DNA of 43,006 nucleotides from Shewanella sp. SG41-4 (GCF_014164505.1 NZ_JACJFI010000007.1:1-43006), one strand, 5' to 3'; counted from the stretch's first letter, positions 17,321 through 26,129 are shown. The notes: generated by a model from the sequence alone, not told the origin. Program-made: numbers and translations.

Positions 17321-18088
17321 ATGACGAATTCAACTCAAACAACAGCGCTGATTATTGGCGGCACAAGTGGTATCGGTTTTGAAACGGCGAAGCAACTCGT
17401 GTCTCAAGGTGTTGATATTATTATTGTTGGCAATAAAGCCGACAAACTCAATGTCGCAGTGGCACAACTGTCTTTACTTGGGAGTGTCAGTGGCGTTCAG
17501 GCCAATTTATACGACCAACAAGACCTGAGCCGTTTGATCAATATTATCGACTCCATGGATCATAAAATCGATCATCTAGTTAATGCTGCAGGTTATTTTA
17601 ATCCTAAGCCGTTTTTAGACCATCAAGTGAGTGATTACGATATATACATGGAGCTGAACAAGGCCATTTTTGTGATTTCACAAGCGGTAGCCAGAAACAT
17701 GATTAAACATCATGGCGGTAGCATAGTGAACATTGGTTCTATGTGGGCTAAACAAGCCATTAAAGCCACACCATCAAGTGCATATTCTATGGCTAAAGCG
17801 GGTTTACATGCATTAACTCAACACATGGCAATGGAGCTGGCGGACCATAACATTCGCGTTAATGCTGTATCACCAGCCGTTGTGAGTACGCCAATTTATC
17901 AAGCCTTTATTGAACCGCAAGATATGGCTGGTGTGCTTGATAGTTTTAATTCATTCCATCCAATTGGCCGAGTTGGAAGTCCAGCCGATGTAGCCAACAG
18001 CATTGTGTTTTTGTTATCAGAGCAAGCGGCTTGGGTGACAGGCGCGGTATGGGATGTTGATGGTGGCGTGATGGCTGGTCGTAACTAA
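17321..18088 (+). CDS. Short-chain dehydrogenase/reductase
   Basis: A 255-residue classical SDR. The nucleotide-binding motif is GGTSGIG in [15 protein letters not shown]; the structural motif is NAAG. The catalytic Ser is in SIVNIGSMW, with Tyr and Lys in YSMAK. The C-terminal end, [13 protein letters not shown], is also typical. Such enzymes reduce or oxidise carbonyl/alcohol groups with NAD(P)H; the basic-versus-acidic cofactor choice is not clear and the substrate is unknown. The divergent HxlR gene suggests induction by an electrophile or aromatic compound. An AGGTG-type site precedes the ATG. Confidence 0.92.
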   Translation: MTNSTQTTALIIGGTSGIGFETAKQLVSQGVDIIIVGNKADKLNVAVAQLSLLGSVSGVQANLYDQQDLSRLINIIDSMDHKIDHLVNAAGYFNPKPFLDHQVSDYDIYMELNKAIFVISQAVARNMIKHHGGSIVNIGSMWAKQAIKATPSSAYSMAKAGLHALTQHMAMELADHNIRVNAVSPAVVSTPIYQAFIEPQDMAGVLDSFNSFHPIGRVGSPADVANSIVFLLSEQAAWVTGAVWDVDGGVMAGRN

Positions 18089-18196
18089 TTAATACCTTAC
18101 AATTGGATTGCACACAGCCACTACCCGGTTAATGCAAAAAACTCTTTAGCAGGGGCTAATTAAGTAGCAAAGAGCTCATTAAGTTGGTGCCATAGG

Positions 18197-18227
18197 ACTG
18201 CCGTATCTGTATCTGAGATATGGCAGT
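18197..18227. other. 12-bp hairpin downstream of the SDR gene
   Basis: ACTGCCGTATCT (18197-18208) pairs with AGATATGGCAGT (18216-18227) with one G-T pair and a 7-nt loop. No T-run follows. It lies about 109 bp past the SDR stop and may be a 3' end structure of that transcript. Confidence 0.5.
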
Positions 18228-18254
18228 GTGGGGTGAGCTTTGTTGCCACGTCTT

Positions 18255-18314
18255 AGTGACTAATTTAGCCACTAGCTTAGTCACTAACTCATAAACCAAC
18301 TTATACACTAAGGC
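18255..18314. repeat. Degenerate 12-bp tandem repeat, five units
   Basis: Five exact 12-bp steps: AGTGACTAATTT, AGCCACTAGCTT, AGTCACTAACTC, ATAAACCAACTT, ATACACTAAGGC. On the minus strand the phase starting at 18314 has no stop through the array and reads ALVY-KLVY-ELVT-KLVA-KLVT. It lies in the 322-bp gap between the SDR and DUF3087 genes, which otherwise holds only the hairpin at 18197 and an AT-rich promoter-like stretch. Confidence 0.75.
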
Positions 18315-18410
18315 ATTAGATTAAATCACACTGAATAAGCGTTAATATTTCATTCTATAAATAGCTGTGACGCGTTAAGCTATAGATAAATAAGTGATGT
18401 GAGCGGCGTG

Positions 18411-18935
18411 ATGAAGTTAGTAACAATTAATAAAAGCCAGTATCGTTCGGTTAACAATCAAGTACAGATAGGTTTAGTGGCAACACTGGCTATTTTGTCG
18501 GTGATATTTGGTCAGTTGATGATCTATTTTTTTGGCGTTAAGCCATTACCCGGTGCTGAGGCTACTGGCAATTTTCACCTTAATTTTACTGGGGTGATTT
18601 TGGCGTTAATGGTGTGCAGTTTATTAATACGTAACCTGCGTACCAAACCGAAATTTTATGAAGTGTATTATGTGTGGCAACTGAAGCAGTTGCAGAACAA
18701 AATTTACCGCAAGCTGAAATCAGTTCAACAAGCCGCCAAAGACAATAACCGTGATGCATTAGTGATACTCAGTTTTTATTATCAAAGCTTGGCGCTAGTG
18801 TATGAGTTAGATAACAACACCTTAACTATTTCAAACGTCAATAATGAGCTAGATAAACTGCAAAAATGTATCGATGCCGCCGGTGTTTCTGTTGATGCTG
18901 ATGAGTTTACTCCCGAGATGCTACAAGCCTTTTAG
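18411..18935 (+). CDS. DUF3087-like inner-membrane protein
   Basis: A 174-residue protein with a short cytoplasmic start (MKLVTINKSQYRSV), two membrane helices (about 18-38 and 55-73), then a charged, helical C-terminal domain of about 100 residues including FYEVYYVWQLKQLQNKIYRK. The two-helix layout and the N-terminal pattern resemble DUF3087 of gammaproteobacteria, function unknown (family from memory). The ATG at 18411 is preferred over an in-frame GTG at 18399; neither has a strong ribosome site. The next gene begins 87 bp later. Confidence 0.75.
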   Translation: MKLVTINKSQYRSVNNQVQIGLVATLAILSVIFGQLMIYFFGVKPLPGAEATGNFHLNFTGVILALMVCSLLIRNLRTKPKFYEVYYVWQLKQLQNKIYRKLKSVQQAAKDNNRDALVILSFYYQSLALVYELDNNTLTISNVNNELDKLQKCIDAAGVSVDADEFTPEMLQAF

Positions 18936-19022
18936 ATCATCATCTATTGATAATTTTTTGCTAACTAGATAGCTTGGTTTTCAGTGGATGCCAGCAATTC
19001 TTACCTTAAATAAGGAGCCATG

Positions 19023-20033
19023 ATGTCAATATTGGCGGATATTCCTTTTTCATTACTCGAACTCGCGCCGATGCGCGAAGACGCCAGCGTCGCTGAAACA
19101 TTACAAGGTAGCCTACGTTATGCTCAACATGCCGAAAATGTTGGTATTAATCGTTTTTGGTTGGCTGAACATCACAATATGCCAGGCATTATTTGTTCGG
19201 CAACCTCGATATTAATTGGCTATATAGCAGGTGGGACTCAACGTATTCGTGTTGGTGCTGGCGGGATCATGTTACCTAACCACGCACCCTTAGTGGTTGC
19301 AGAGCAGTTTGGCACCTTGGCCAGTTTGTATCCCAACCGTATAGATTTAGGCTTAGGCCGCGCACCCGGTAGCGACCAAGTGACTAGTCGTGCATTGAAT
19401 CGTGATGATAGCCGAGCTGAACACTTCCCAGAAGAAGTGAGCGAACTACAGTCATTATTAGGTCCGCGATCACAGCGTCAACAAGCTGCATCCGCCCAAG
19501 TGCGAGCGATTCCGGGCGAAGACACTAATGTGCCAATTTGGTTATTAGGCTCAAGTTTGTTTAGCGCTCAGTTGGCTGCTAAACGTGGATTGCCATATGT
19601 ATTTGCAGGCCACTTTGCACCGCGTTTTTTATATGATGCAGTTGAGCTTTATCGACGTGAATTTATTCCTTCAGCAGTATTGAGCAAGCCTTATGTTATG
19701 TTGGGATTACCTTTGGTCGCCGCCCCAACAGATGCTGAAGCAGAATACCTTAGCACTAGCTCTAAACAACGTATTTTGGCATTAATTCGTGGCAATGAAA
19801 TGTGGCTTAAACCGCCTGTCGATAGTATGGATGGGTTGTGGAGCGAGCAAGAGAAAAGCTACGTCGATAACTTTTTAAGTTTGTCGGTGTGTGGCGGACC
19901 AGCAACGATTAAACATCGACTTGAAGTGATTGTTCAACAGCTTGGCGTTGATGAGCTTATGTTTACCAATGACTTGTATGACAGTGAACACCGTTTACGC
20001 GCCCTGGATATTTTAATGAGCGTTAAACAATAA
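19023..20033 (+). CDS. LLM class flavin-dependent oxidoreductase (luciferase-like)
   Basis: A 336-residue TIM-barrel flavoprotein of the bacterial-luciferase superfamily, in the YhbW-like group with no assigned substrate. Typical parts are [12 protein letters not shown] at the start, [68 protein letters not shown] and [11 protein letters not shown]. It probably uses FMNH2 supplied by a separate reductase. Two ATGs are adjacent; the second (19023) is five bases after AAGGAG and is preferred, the first (19020) is too close. A good terminator follows. Confidence 0.93.
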   Translation: MSILADIPFSLLELAPMREDASVAETLQGSLRYAQHAENVGINRFWLAEHHNMPGIICSATSILIGYIAGGTQRIRVGAGGIMLPNHAPLVVAEQFGTLASLYPNRIDLGLGRAPGSDQVTSRALNRDDSRAEHFPEEVSELQSLLGPRSQRQQAASAQVRAIPGEDTNVPIWLLGSSLFSAQLAAKRGLPYVFAGHFAPRFLYDAVELYRREFIPSAVLSKPYVMLGLPLVAAPTDAEAEYLSTSSKQRILALIRGNEMWLKPPVDSMDGLWSEQEKSYVDNFLSLSVCGGPATIKHRLEVIVQQLGVDELMFTNDLYDSEHRLRALDILMSVKQ

Positions 20034-20070
20034 AATTGTCTGAATAACGATAACATCCACAAATATGATT

Positions 20071-20101
20071 AAGCGTTCACAACGTGTGAGCGCTTTTTTT
20101 T
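20071..20101 (+). terminator. Rho-independent terminator after LLM gene
   Basis: AAGCGTTCACA (20071-20081) pairs with TGTGAGCGCTT (20085-20095) with one wobble pair, followed by eight T. It lies 38 bp after the LLM stop. Confidence 0.92.
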
Positions 20102-20246
20102 GTGGCATAACAAACCTGTGTTCATTGATATTCATAAAGTGGGCACGGGTGCTCTCTAACATGGGTAGTGGCTATTTGGGTTGCCTTGTAATGTTGAATT
20201 AATTGATTCATATTAAGTTAATCAATGACTACACGGAATGTTGCCA

Positions 20247-21431
20247 ATGCCTATGCTGAGCGTTAATCGTTTATGCCACCCGAACCTTGTCTTATTACTA
20301 TTCACTGTTTTACTTAGCGCTTGCTCTGTCAATTCAGAAAATAGCCAAAACGCTTACCATTTACCTCAGTTTAATCATGCTTTGATTCAATCCACTTCTG
20401 CCGAAAATGTGCCTGAGATTTCCAGCCTGACTTATCTCTCCGAAATACAGCGACAAGAATTAGCTGGGTTTATCGCCAGAGATAACATTAAAGCACTGCC
20501 CAATCGCTTAAAAGTGTCTGAGTTTATTAACCATAAAATGACTAATTTCAATTATGAAGGGAAAAATTATACCAGTACTGAGTCATGGAGTAATCAGTCT
20601 GGTAATTGTATGGCATTAGCATTGCTGACCTATTCAGTCGCAAAAGAATTGAATGTATATCCGGTATTTCAAGTGGTTCATGCCGCGCCAATATTGACCA
20701 ATATCACCTCCGATATTCTTGTTACATCAGACCATGTACGCACATTTTTGTATGATGAAAAACCGAGTGGGCATTTTCTTAGTGGCGGTATTGCTACTGT
20801 GATTGATTATTTTCCAGATCGTTTTGATCGCACCGGTGAAATCGTCTCAGAATCTAAATTTTTAGCGATGTTTTATCGTAATTTAGCGGCCGATGCCATG
20901 CTAGAAAAAAAGTATGAATTTGCTTTTATCTTACTTGAGCAAGGGCTAAAGCTAGCGCCAGATTATGATGCTTTGATTAATATGATGGCCATTACTCATC
21001 GCCGTTTAGGTGACGAACAGACAGCCGAAAAACTCTACCTATATGCCCTTGATATTAAGCCGAATTCCTTGGCAGTATTAAGTAATTACCGCTTATTACT
21101 GGAATTACAAAGCAGAACTGCTGAAGCAAAAAAGATCGACCAATACTTGTTGTCGCTTGAGTCGAGTAACCCATACAGCTACTACAGTTTGGGTATTGAG
21201 GCATTGGAATTCAAAGACTATAAAACCACCGTCATCTTCTTAGAAAAGTTTATTGATAACGCGCCTTATTTCCATCCGGCTTATTTTGCGCTAGCCAGAG
21301 CTCAATTGGGTCTAGGTAATACAAAAAAGGCTCAGAAAATATTAAAAAAAGCGATTGAACTCACTGATATGCCAGACAGTAAAAAGCACTATTTAGCCAA
21401 ATTAGATATGTTAAAAAAAGTGCCTGATTAA
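20247..21431 (+). CDS. TPR lipoprotein with transglutaminase-like domain
   Basis: A 394-residue lipoprotein with a signal ending LLSAC. After the linker comes a domain with SWSNQSGNCMALALLTYSVA, SDHVRTF and ATVIDYFPD; C121, H163 and D187 are spaced like a transglutaminase/cysteine-protease triad. The C-terminal half (about 205-390) is a TPR array, for example FAFILLEQGLKLAPDYDALI and YALDIKPNSLAVLSNYRLL. It is probably a periplasmic protein that handles or binds peptide or protein chains. The ATG at 20247 has CGGA nine bases upstream; an ATG at 20238 would add three residues. I do not recognise a named family member. Confidence 0.82.
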   Translation: MPMLSVNRLCHPNLVLLLFTVLLSACSVNSENSQNAYHLPQFNHALIQSTSAENVPEISSLTYLSEIQRQELAGFIARDNIKALPNRLKVSEFINHKMTNFNYEGKNYTSTESWSNQSGNCMALALLTYSVAKELNVYPVFQVVHAAPILTNITSDILVTSDHVRTFLYDEKPSGHFLSGGIATVIDYFPDRFDRTGEIVSESKFLAMFYRNLAADAMLEKKYEFAFILLEQGLKLAPDYDALINMMAITHRRLGDEQTAEKLYLYALDIKPNSLAVLSNYRLLLELQSRTAEAKKIDQYLLSLESSNPYSYYSLGIEALEFKDYKTTVIFLEKFIDNAPYFHPAYFALARAQLGLGNTKKAQKILKKAIELTDMPDSKKHYLAKLDMLKKVPD

Positions 21432-21493
21432 GTGTTGATGGTTCATTAAACAGTCGTTGTTCACCACGATGATGGCCTTTGAAATCAACATAG

Positions 21494-21521
21494 AAAAACC
21501 AAGACAGATGTCTTGGTTTTT
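21494..21521. terminator. Bidirectional terminator
   Basis: AAAAACCAAGACA (21494-21506) and TGTCTTGGTTTTT (21509-21521) form a perfect palindrome with A/T tracts on both strands between the convergent TPR-lipoprotein and ohr genes. Confidence 0.93.
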
Positions 21522-21556
21522 TGTTTGTAAGTCAGTAAAACTGGTTTACCAAAAGC

Positions 21557-21979
21557 TTAAATCGCTTGACCGTTTACGGTTAATTTTACATCGATGTTGC
21601 CACGTACTGCGTTTGAATATGGGCAAACTTGGTGGGCTGTTTTCACTAACTGTTCAGCTTCTGCTTGGTCGAGTACAAGTTCAACTGCTAGCGCTACTGT
21701 TAATGCAAAACCACCATTGTCATTGGCACCGATACCGACAGTTGCTGTAGTTGGAGCTGCCTTGATAGCGACTTTACTTTGGCTGGCTACATGCAGAATC
21801 GCGTTAGAAAAACATGCGGCATAACCGGCAGAAAATAACTGTTCTGGATTAGTAAACTCACCACTGCCACCCATTTCTTTTGGGTAACTTAATTGTAAAT
21901 CTACTTTTTTATCGTCGGTAGAAACTTGGCCATTACGGCCTGCTAATGCTGTTGCTGAAGTGGTATATAGTGCTTTCAT
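21557..21979 (-). CDS. ohr: Organic hydroperoxide resistance protein Ohr
   Basis: A 140-residue OsmC/Ohr family peroxidase. Both redox cysteines are present: C56 in AGYAACFSNA and C119 in HQVCPYSNAVRGN. The catalytic arginine R15 and glutamate E46 fit as well, and the C-terminus is NIDVKLTVNG. Ohr reduces fatty-acid and other organic hydroperoxides, using lipoylated proteins as electron donor. The start MKALYTTSATA is the usual one. No ohrR gene is in the window, but the upstream region carries two similar operator-like sites. Confidence 0.95.
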   Translation of the reverse strand: MKALYTTSATALAGRNGQVSTDDKKVDLQLSYPKEMGGSGEFTNPEQLFSAGYAACFSNAILHVASQSKVAIKAAPTTATVGIGANDNGGFALTVALAVELVLDQAEAEQLVKTAHQVCPYSNAVRGNIDVKLTVNGQAI

Positions 21980-22012
21980 AGTAAACCTCGTGTAAAAGTA
22001 AGTTAATTTAAG

Positions 22013-22086
22013 TTGTGCGCAATCTAATTGTGTTTACTATAACTAAGCCAAAAATAATTTGCAACTACATTGTGCGCAATTTAATT
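22013..22086. promoter_or_regulatory. Two OhrR/MarR-type operator candidates upstream of ohr
   Basis: TTGTGCGCAATCTAATT (22013-22029) and TTGTGCGCAATTTAATT (22070-22086) differ at one position, 57 bp apart. Each is the right half of a dyad centred on TGCG: AATTTAAGTTG/CAATCTAATT for the first and AACTACATTG/CAATTTAATT for the second. This fits a dimeric MarR-family repressor such as OhrR binding both sites upstream of ohr. The regulator itself must lie elsewhere. Confidence 0.6.
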
Positions 22087-22180
22087 TTCATTGTTGTCTT
22101 ATTATTTAACAATCACTGTCTAAAAATCACTATTCAATGGCTGTAAACCTTAGTTGTGCTTCAGTATCAATTTGATTAGC

Positions 22181-22209
22181 TTGTCATTCTTCTGTCACCT
22201 TTTTGTCAT
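22181..22209 (+). promoter_or_regulatory. Pho box (three PhoB half-sites) upstream of phoD
   Basis: TTGTCAT (22181-22187), CTGTCAC (22192-22198) and TTGTCAT (22203-22209) recur every 11 bp, as in the PhoB consensus CTGTCAT-n4-CTGTCAY. The last two give CTGTCACCTTTTTGTCAT, 12 of 14 consensus positions in the half-sites. The array lies 93 bp before the phosphatase ATG, room for a -10 (CACAAT at about 22219) and a leader. Confidence 0.8.
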
Positions 22210-22301
22210 CATTAGCTCTCACAATAGCCACTCATTAGACCTCTTAGGCAGTGCTAAGCATCGCCACATAATATGCGAACGATAAAAAATAAGGATAGGC
22301 T

Positions 22302-24062
22302 ATGAAACGGTTTGTAACTCGTCGTGACTTTTTGGCTATGTCAGCTAAAGGTGCTGGGGCGGTAGTGGTGTCTTATGGATTAATGGGCTGTAGCAGTGAT
22401 GACGATGTCGTATCGGGTCAATTTTTACAAGGTGTTGCCAGTGGCGACCCTGCTGCAGATGCGGTGATTTTATGGACTCGCGTTACGCCTGATGTTGAAG
22501 GTGATATTACTGTGTCATGGGAAGTCGCCACTGACAGCAACTTTAGTCAAGTAGTCACAAACGGCCAAACGATAACAAATCAAAACCGTGACTATACCGT
22601 TAAAGTTGACGCTGTCGGGCTTGAAGCTGGGCAGCAGTATTTTTATCGCTTTAAGGCCGGTGATACGGTATCGGAAATAGGGCAAACACGCACATTACCT
22701 CAAGGTAGCGTGGCATCTGTTAAGTTGGCGGTAATGTCATGCGCTAACTTTCCTGCTGGTTATTTTAATGTGTATGAAATGGCTGCACAGCAAAATGATT
22801 TGGATGCTGTCGTGCACTTAGGCGATTATTTATATGAGTATGCTCGTGGTGAATATGCCAGCGAACATGCTGCCGAGCTTGGGCGTGAAGTGTTGCCAGC
22901 CGGTGAATTATTTTTATTAGACGACTATCGCACCCGTTACAGCCAATATCGTAGTGATGCGAGCTTACAAAAGCTACATGCCAAAGTACCGTTTATTACC
23001 GTGTGGGATGACCATGAAGTGGCCAACGATACCTGGAAAGAAGGTGCCGAAAACCATAATGATGGTGAAGGGGATTTTGATCAACGCAAACAAGCCGCAC
23101 TACAAGCTTACTTTGAATGGCTGCCAATTCGTCCATGGAGTGAAGGTAATCATGAAGAAATTTACAGAAGTTTTAATTACGGTAACTTGGTTGATTTGCA
23201 CATGCTCGATACTCGGGTATTGGCTCGCGATAAACAATTAGAATATAGCCAATATATTGATGCGACCACAGGTGCATTTAACAGCAGCACATTTCTCGCG
23301 GATGTAACCGATACTAACCGCACCCTGTTAGGCCAGACTCAACTATTGTGGTTACAACAAACTTTGTTGCAGTCTACTGCTAAGTGGCAAGTATTAGGTC
23401 AACAGGTGTTAATGGGCAAAATGTTAATGCCTGCTGCTATTGCGACTCAGCAAATGAGTATTCCGCAGTTTGCTGAGCTTGCCGGATTAGCGCAGCTAGC
23501 GGGCCGTGCTCAAGCGGGCGACCCAACGTTAACCGCAGAAGAGTTAGCTTACTTACAAGCGAATCAAGCCAAGCTGACGCCAGAGGTGATTGCATTACTA
23601 CAGCTGCCGGCAATTCCATACAACTTAGATGCGTGGGATGGTTACGCCTACGAGCGCGAAGTGATTTTAGCGACAGCAAAGTCGTTACAACATAACTTGG
23701 TGGTTATTGCCGGTGATACCCATAATGCATGGGCCAACGATTTAACCGATAGTGGTGGCGATATTGTCGGAATAGAATTTGCCACAAGCTCGGTGTCATC
23801 CCCAGGTCTTGAGTATTACTTAGGCTTGTCTGATGCTGAAATGCCGGCAACTGAAGCAGCAATAGTCGGTTTGATCGCCGATCTTAAATACGCCAATTTA
23901 AAGGATCGCGGCTACTTATTACTGACATTTACTGAAAATGAAGTTCGCAGTGATTGGCAATACGTTGATACGATTTTAGATAAGACATTTGTTCAATTAG
24001 ATGCTCGTGGTTACAGTGCCACCAGTACCGCTGGTAGCCCTAAAGTCACGCCGGTGTCGTAA
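22302..24062 (+). CDS. phoD: PhoD-type alkaline phosphatase, Tat-exported
   Basis: A 586-residue secreted phosphodiesterase/monoesterase. The N-terminus has a twin-arginine motif (TRRDFLAMS, Arg7-Arg8) and then LMGC with Cys30, so it is probably a Tat-exported lipoprotein. A PhoD_N-type beta domain (about 40-140) is followed by the metallophosphatase domain: MSCANFPAGYF, VVHLGDYLYEY, WDDHEVANDTW and VIAGDTHNAWANDL supply the iron/calcium ligands typical of PhoD. It releases phosphate from organic esters outside the inner membrane. The triple Pho box upstream implies induction by phosphate limitation. AAGGATAG precedes the ATG. Confidence 0.94.
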   Translation: MKRFVTRRDFLAMSAKGAGAVVVSYGLMGCSSDDDVVSGQFLQGVASGDPAADAVILWTRVTPDVEGDITVSWEVATDSNFSQVVTNGQTITNQNRDYTVKVDAVGLEAGQQYFYRFKAGDTVSEIGQTRTLPQGSVASVKLAVMSCANFPAGYFNVYEMAAQQNDLDAVVHLGDYLYEYARGEYASEHAAELGREVLPAGELFLLDDYRTRYSQYRSDASLQKLHAKVPFITVWDDHEVANDTWKEGAENHNDGEGDFDQRKQAALQAYFEWLPIRPWSEGNHEEIYRSFNYGNLVDLHMLDTRVLARDKQLEYSQYIDATTGAFNSSTFLADVTDTNRTLLGQTQLLWLQQTLLQSTAKWQVLGQQVLMGKMLMPAAIATQQMSIPQFAELAGLAQLAGRAQAGDPTLTAEELAYLQANQAKLTPEVIALLQLPAIPYNLDAWDGYAYEREVILATAKSLQHNLVVIAGDTHNAWANDLTDSGGDIVGIEFATSSVSSPGLEYYLGLSDAEMPATEAAIVGLIADLKYANLKDRGYLLLTFTENEVRSDWQYVDTILDKTFVQLDARGYSATSTAGSPKVTPVS

Positions 24063-24088
24063 TCAGCTGATGTGAATTAGTCGATACA

Positions 24089-24115
24089 ATTCAGCCACCT
24101 TAAAGGTGGCTGAAT
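24089..24115. terminator. Hairpin terminator between phoD and methyltransferase gene
   Basis: ATTCAGCCACCT (24089-24100) pairs perfectly with AGGTGGCTGAAT (24104-24115) with a 3-nt loop. T-runs are short on both sides, so termination may be moderate. Confidence 0.65.
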
Positions 24116-24165
24116 GATTTATATAAGCGGCATAACGCTTAATTAAACATATAACTAATCTACCG

Positions 24166-25173
24166 TTAGTCTATTGTTAGCACGACAATTTTTAACGGAT
24201 GATTGTCATCAAACGCGGGGAAGTCTGGGTGGCAATCTAACCACTGAGTCGCAGTGACTTTACGGCCTTGCTTTTCTACGCAACGGACTAGGCTGTCGTA
24301 CCATGCTTGGCGATCAACTTTAGCGACATTATTACAACAGACAATTTTACCGCCGACTTTTGTGGTTAATACTGCTGGTTTAAATAAACCTTGGTAATCA
24401 TTGACTAAGTCGACAATGCCAAAGGCGCTTTTAGCAAACCGTGGCGGGTCTAAAAACACTAGGTCGAACTGAGTCACACGCAGTTTAGGGTATTTAGGCA
24501 GTTTTTGATTACGACGACCGCCAATAGGCAAACCCGCTAATTGACGCAGTGCCGGAAACGCATCACTTTGAACAAATTCACACACATCAGTGACATTGTT
24601 TAGCTCAGCATTTTTTTGTCCCGCAGCTAATGCAAATGATGAAAAGTCGACATTCATGACTTTACGAGCACCGCCCATCGCTGCAGCAGTACCAATACCA
24701 CAAGTGTATGAAAACAAGTTTAGAACACTCTTACCTTGGCTGTTAGCGCGTACATATTCACGCCCAATACGCATGTCTAAAAATAGCAGCGGATCTTGAC
24801 CTTCATGGCGCAACTTGGAGGTAAAAGCGATGCCATTTTCATGGATGACTTGCTCTGATTGCGAGAAGTCTTGGGCTTCATTTTCGGCATGATTGACCAC
24901 ACGAGAATGGCTGCCTGAGCGATCGTTATAGACGATATGATAGTCCGCGTGCGCAGTCAGTAGGCTTGATATGTCTTCAAGTTGCTGAGCCGATAAGGTT
25001 TGGTGAAATGTTTGAATCAGCCATGCATCGCCGTAACGGTCAATGTTAAGGCCATTTTCACCTTCAACGGTACCGTGAAAAACCCGATAACAATCAGTAT
25101 TATCTTTGGCAGCTTGCTCAAAAAAAGTGGCTCGCTTGGCTAAAGCATCGGCTAAAACAGCTTGAATGGACAT
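24166..25173 (-). CDS. Class I SAM-dependent methyltransferase (RlmI/RlmK-like)
   Basis: A 335-residue protein of the COG1092 type. A small N-terminal domain carries FHGTVEGENGLNIDRYGDAWLIQTF. The RlmI-like linker RHEGQDPLLFLDMRIGREYVR precedes the SAM motif VLNLFSYTCGIGTAAAMGGA. The catalytic-loop motif is FLDPPRFAKS. Relatives methylate cytosine or guanine in 23S rRNA. Compared with RlmI it lacks an obvious N-terminal PUA domain, so the target is uncertain. The ATG has only a weak GAG-type ribosome site. It stands alone, convergent with phoD. Confidence 0.87.
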   Translation of the reverse strand: MSIQAVLADALAKRATFFEQAAKDNTDCYRVFHGTVEGENGLNIDRYGDAWLIQTFHQTLSAQQLEDISSLLTAHADYHIVYNDRSGSHSRVVNHAENEAQDFSQSEQVIHENGIAFTSKLRHEGQDPLLFLDMRIGREYVRANSQGKSVLNLFSYTCGIGTAAAMGGARKVMNVDFSSFALAAGQKNAELNNVTDVCEFVQSDAFPALRQLAGLPIGGRRNQKLPKYPKLRVTQFDLVFLDPPRFAKSAFGIVDLVNDYQGLFKPAVLTTKVGGKIVCCNNVAKVDRQAWYDSLVRCVEKQGRKVTATQWLDCHPDFPAFDDNHPLKIVVLTID

Positions 25174-25264
25174 GAGGGCTCATTAAATGGTGTGGCTATT
25201 GGCGCGGATTATAGCAAACATTCTAACTTAGTGAAGTTGCAGTACAGACTATTAAGCGTCGCAA

Positions 25265-25657
25265 TTAATCTGGTAGATGCACCTTAAAGGTTTTGTCTGC
25301 AATGATTTTGCCATTTAACTCCAGCGTCATGCGCCAATTACCGACTTTATTAGTGATCGGTGCCCAGATGCAATCACCCAGATAAAAGCGCCAATCATTT
25401 TCTTTGATAAATATCTCACCATCAAACGGTGGGCTAACATTACCGTCGTCATCGGTAATGTTAGGGTGGTAAATACAATAAGTGAGTACTTGGTTTTTAG
25501 CCTTTTTGATGCGCGTGATAAAGCCAAATTCGGTGTCGATAATCGCAGGCACATGAACTGTTGCCGCTAAAAATCGCGGTAATTCATCACTATCGCTATT
25601 CCATTGGCTAAAGAGTCCGCTATAAATAACGCTTACATCGGCTTTTAACTTACTCAA
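25265..25657 (-). CDS. DUF3859-like small protein, TTG start
   Basis: A 130-residue soluble protein with beta-strand periodicity and conserved-looking Trp/Gly positions, such as DWRFYLGDCIWAPITNKVGNWRMTLELNGKIIADKTF at the C-terminus (given in part: WRFYLGD and GNWRMTLELNG). It resembles DUF3859 (family from memory), function unknown. The reading frame begins with TTG at 25657, six bases after AAGGGA; the next in-frame Met is near the C-terminus, so TTG is needed. It starts 25 bp downstream of aroQ and is probably translated from the same mRNA. Confidence 0.72.
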   Translation of the reverse strand: MSKLKADVSVIYSGLFSQWNSDSDELPRFLAATVHVPAIIDTEFGFITRIKKAKNQVLTYCIYHPNITDDDGNVSPPFDGEIFIKENDWRFYLGDCIWAPITNKVGNWRMTLELNGKIIADKTFKVHLPD

Positions 25658-25682
25658 GGGCTATCCCTTTATAGAATGATAT

Positions 25683-26129
25683 TTAGTGTTTATCGCTCAA
25701 GTGCTTAATCGCCGCTTGCAGAGCAAAATCATAACCTTGTGCGCCTAGGCCACAAATTACTCCTAGGGCTTTATCTGAAAAGTACGAATGGTGCCTAAAA
25801 GGTTCGCGGGCATGTACGTTAGATAAATGTACTTCAATAAACGGAATCGCTACCCCAAGTATGGCATCACGCAAAGCTACACTGGTGTGCGTAAAGGCTG
25901 CTGGATTGATAATAATAAATTGAGCGTCGGTAGCATGAATTGCATCAATCAATTGATACTCGGCATTGGACTGAATATGTTCAAGCGTAACGCCTGCCTG
26001 AGTCGCATTTCGAGTTAATTCGTCCACAATAGTGGTGAGTGTTTGGTGACCATAATGTCCGGGTTCGCGACGACCTAATAGGTTGAGATTAGGACCGTTG
26101 ATCAATAAAACTTTTGCTGTTTGGCTCAT
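25683..26129 (-). CDS. aroQ: Type II 3-dehydroquinate dehydratase
   Basis: A 148-residue enzyme, the usual length for type II dehydroquinase. The hallmark sequences are [17 protein letters not shown] with the catalytic Tyr, [29 protein letters not shown] and [18 protein letters not shown]. It removes water from 3-dehydroquinate in the shikimate pathway, as a dodecamer in relatives. The ATG at 26129 is six bases after AGGAA; an upstream in-frame ATG (26198) would add an unlikely 23-residue leader. Here it is followed by a DUF3859-like gene rather than accB-accC. Confidence 0.95.
   Translation of the reverse strand: MSQTAKVLLINGPNLNLLGRREPGHYGHQTLTTIVDELTRNATQAGVTLEHIQSNAEYQLIDAIHATDAQFIIINPAAFTHTSVALRDAILGVAIPFIEVHLSNVHAREPFRHHSYFSDKALGVICGLGAQGYDFALQAAIKHLSDKH

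Noticed and set aside
21457..21824. Two plus-strand frames antisense to ohr
   Set aside because: They run through the terminator and the well-supported ohr gene in the opposite direction.
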